Below are positions 63,435-64,000 of a stretch of DNA of 64,000 bases, in pieces. The stretch covers positions 558,001-622,000 of the forward strand of contig WJXW01000018.1 of the NCBI GenBank assembly GCA_015832175.1, given 5' to 3'. How positions within the stretch are numbered: the first letter of the stretch is position 1; each line of letters starts with the position of its first letter. The notes under the pieces were generated by a model that was given only the letters and a program-made list of their open reading frames with translations, was not told where the DNA came from and did not search any database. The DNA is from Paraphaeosphaeria minitans. Its lineage: Eukaryota; Ascomycota; Dothideomycetes; Pleosporales; Didymosphaeriaceae. Made by a program: the position numbers and the translations under genes.

Positions 63435-63783
63435 ACGGTGGTGTCGAGGTTAAAACTTGCGGGTCAGCGCTGGCCATGCGCTGGAAGCCATGGACAAACC
63501 CTGTGGCACCTGCGGGCGCGAAGGCGTTCGTGGTGGCGAGCGGCATGGCATTGGAAGAGGGAATGCTCCGTCTTTGCGGTATCTTAGCGCCAAGTGACCA
63601 ATTAGCGTGTTGAGCGCAGCCCGCTGGCTTCAGCCCAAGAGTACATGGGGAGCGGCTGCGCGATCGTATGAAGATGAGAATGCGGCAAGGCGTTTCCCCG
63701 CCTCTGGGGTGGCTGTCAGCAAGCGTGCCCATGTCTGCCTGAAGAGAGGCGGCTAAAAGTGTGGTGTCTTTTGGTGCGGTGCC

Positions 63784-63818
63784 GTGTGGTGTGGTGTGGT
63801 GTGGTGTGGTGTGGTGTC
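63784..63818. repeat. (GTGTG)n pentanucleotide microsatellite
   Basis: Seven or so GTGTG/GGTGT units in tandem, on the opposite strand reading CACAC. Confidence 0.85.
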
Positions 63819-63895
63819 GTTTCTTGTCTTGTCGTGTCTTGTGTCGTGTGTCGGAGCTGTTCGTCCCGTGATGGGAGGAGGAACACGCATGGCTT

Positions 63896-63950
63896 GAGAC
63901 GTCCGAATTGACGCGAATGACATGAGACGTCCGATTGACGCGAATGACAT
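63896..63950. repeat. Two tandem 27/28-bp repeats
   Basis: GAGACGTCCGA(A)TTGACGCGAATGACAT occurs twice head to tail with one base difference in length. Confidence 0.8.
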
Positions 63951-64000
63951 CCATGGCGTGTGCGGAGAGCACCGGACGGTGCGTGTCGAATGTGCGCCGT

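Larger units (their letters stand above)
63232..64000. other. Window end: 5' region of the pseudokinase gene with several microsatellites
   Basis: No gene is supported. It holds three repeat runs listed separately, GC-rich leader sequence and low-complexity frames. Confidence 0.5.

Noticed and set aside
63784..63818. CRISPR-like short repeats
   Set aside because: Simple pentanucleotide microsatellite with no spacers, in a eukaryotic genome.

Overview
This window looks like nuclear DNA of a filamentous ascomycete, most likely a dothideomycete (Pleosporales-type). The evidence is short introns of about 45-110 nt with GT..AG ends and CTAAC/CTGAC-like branch sites, genes on both strands with no operons, fungal families (DUF6536, fungal Zn-finger regulator with a long C-terminal regulatory domain, DAL5-type MFS carriers, phytase-like histidine acid phosphatase), and intergenic DNA rich in GGTA/TACC runs and C-to-T eroded repeats. 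I rebuilt exon structures by hand from splice sites and reading phase. Species-level placement is not supported.

Layout: 0-6.2 kb holds a PARP missing its 5' end, two lineage-type hypothetical proteins and a secreted histidine-phosphatase-fold protein. 6.9-20.7 kb is a compact catabolic-looking cluster: two MBL-fold lactonase-like hydrolases, a zinc alcohol dehydrogenase, a C2H2 regulator, two carboxymuconolactone-decarboxylase-family proteins, two beta-hydroxyacid dehydrogenases, a small unknown gene and an MFS carrier. Three of the enzyme families occur twice, as if one enzyme set had been duplicated around its regulator. 20.7-22.7 kb is a repeat zone (a 413-bp element with 22-bp terminal inverted repeats, telomere-like AT-rich repeats, and a 3 x ~214 bp tandem array) that abuts the promoter of a secreted histidine acid phosphatase (22.7-24.6 kb).

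24.6-34 kb is sparser: a 3.3-kb gene-free stretch, a small secreted protein, a DUF300/TMEM184 gene carrying an in-frame stop, and a large DUF6536 membrane protein. 34-43.4 kb is a housekeeping block: CCT3 chaperonin, a conserved unknown, COG8 and a UBE2O-like giant E2, the last two sharing a 176-bp divergent promoter. A lipocalin-like secreted protein follows, then 4 kb of repeat-derived DNA with a recognisable but RIP-eroded retrotransposon zinc-knuckle frame. 48.6-63.2 kb contains a second MFS carrier, a tetraspan membrane protein, an F-box-like protein, a GNAT acetyltransferase, a secreted GH2 glycosidase and a protein-kinase-fold protein that has lost its catalytic motifs.

How the genes may work together: the 6.9-20.7 kb cluster reads as uptake (MFS), ring opening of a lactone or similar ester/amide (MBL), oxidation/reduction of the products (ADH, beta-hydroxyacid dehydrogenases) and CMD-type chemistry, under a dedicated two-finger regulator. 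Inverted CCCC/GGGG sites lie in three of its promoters. The substrate is unknown and this pathway is inference.
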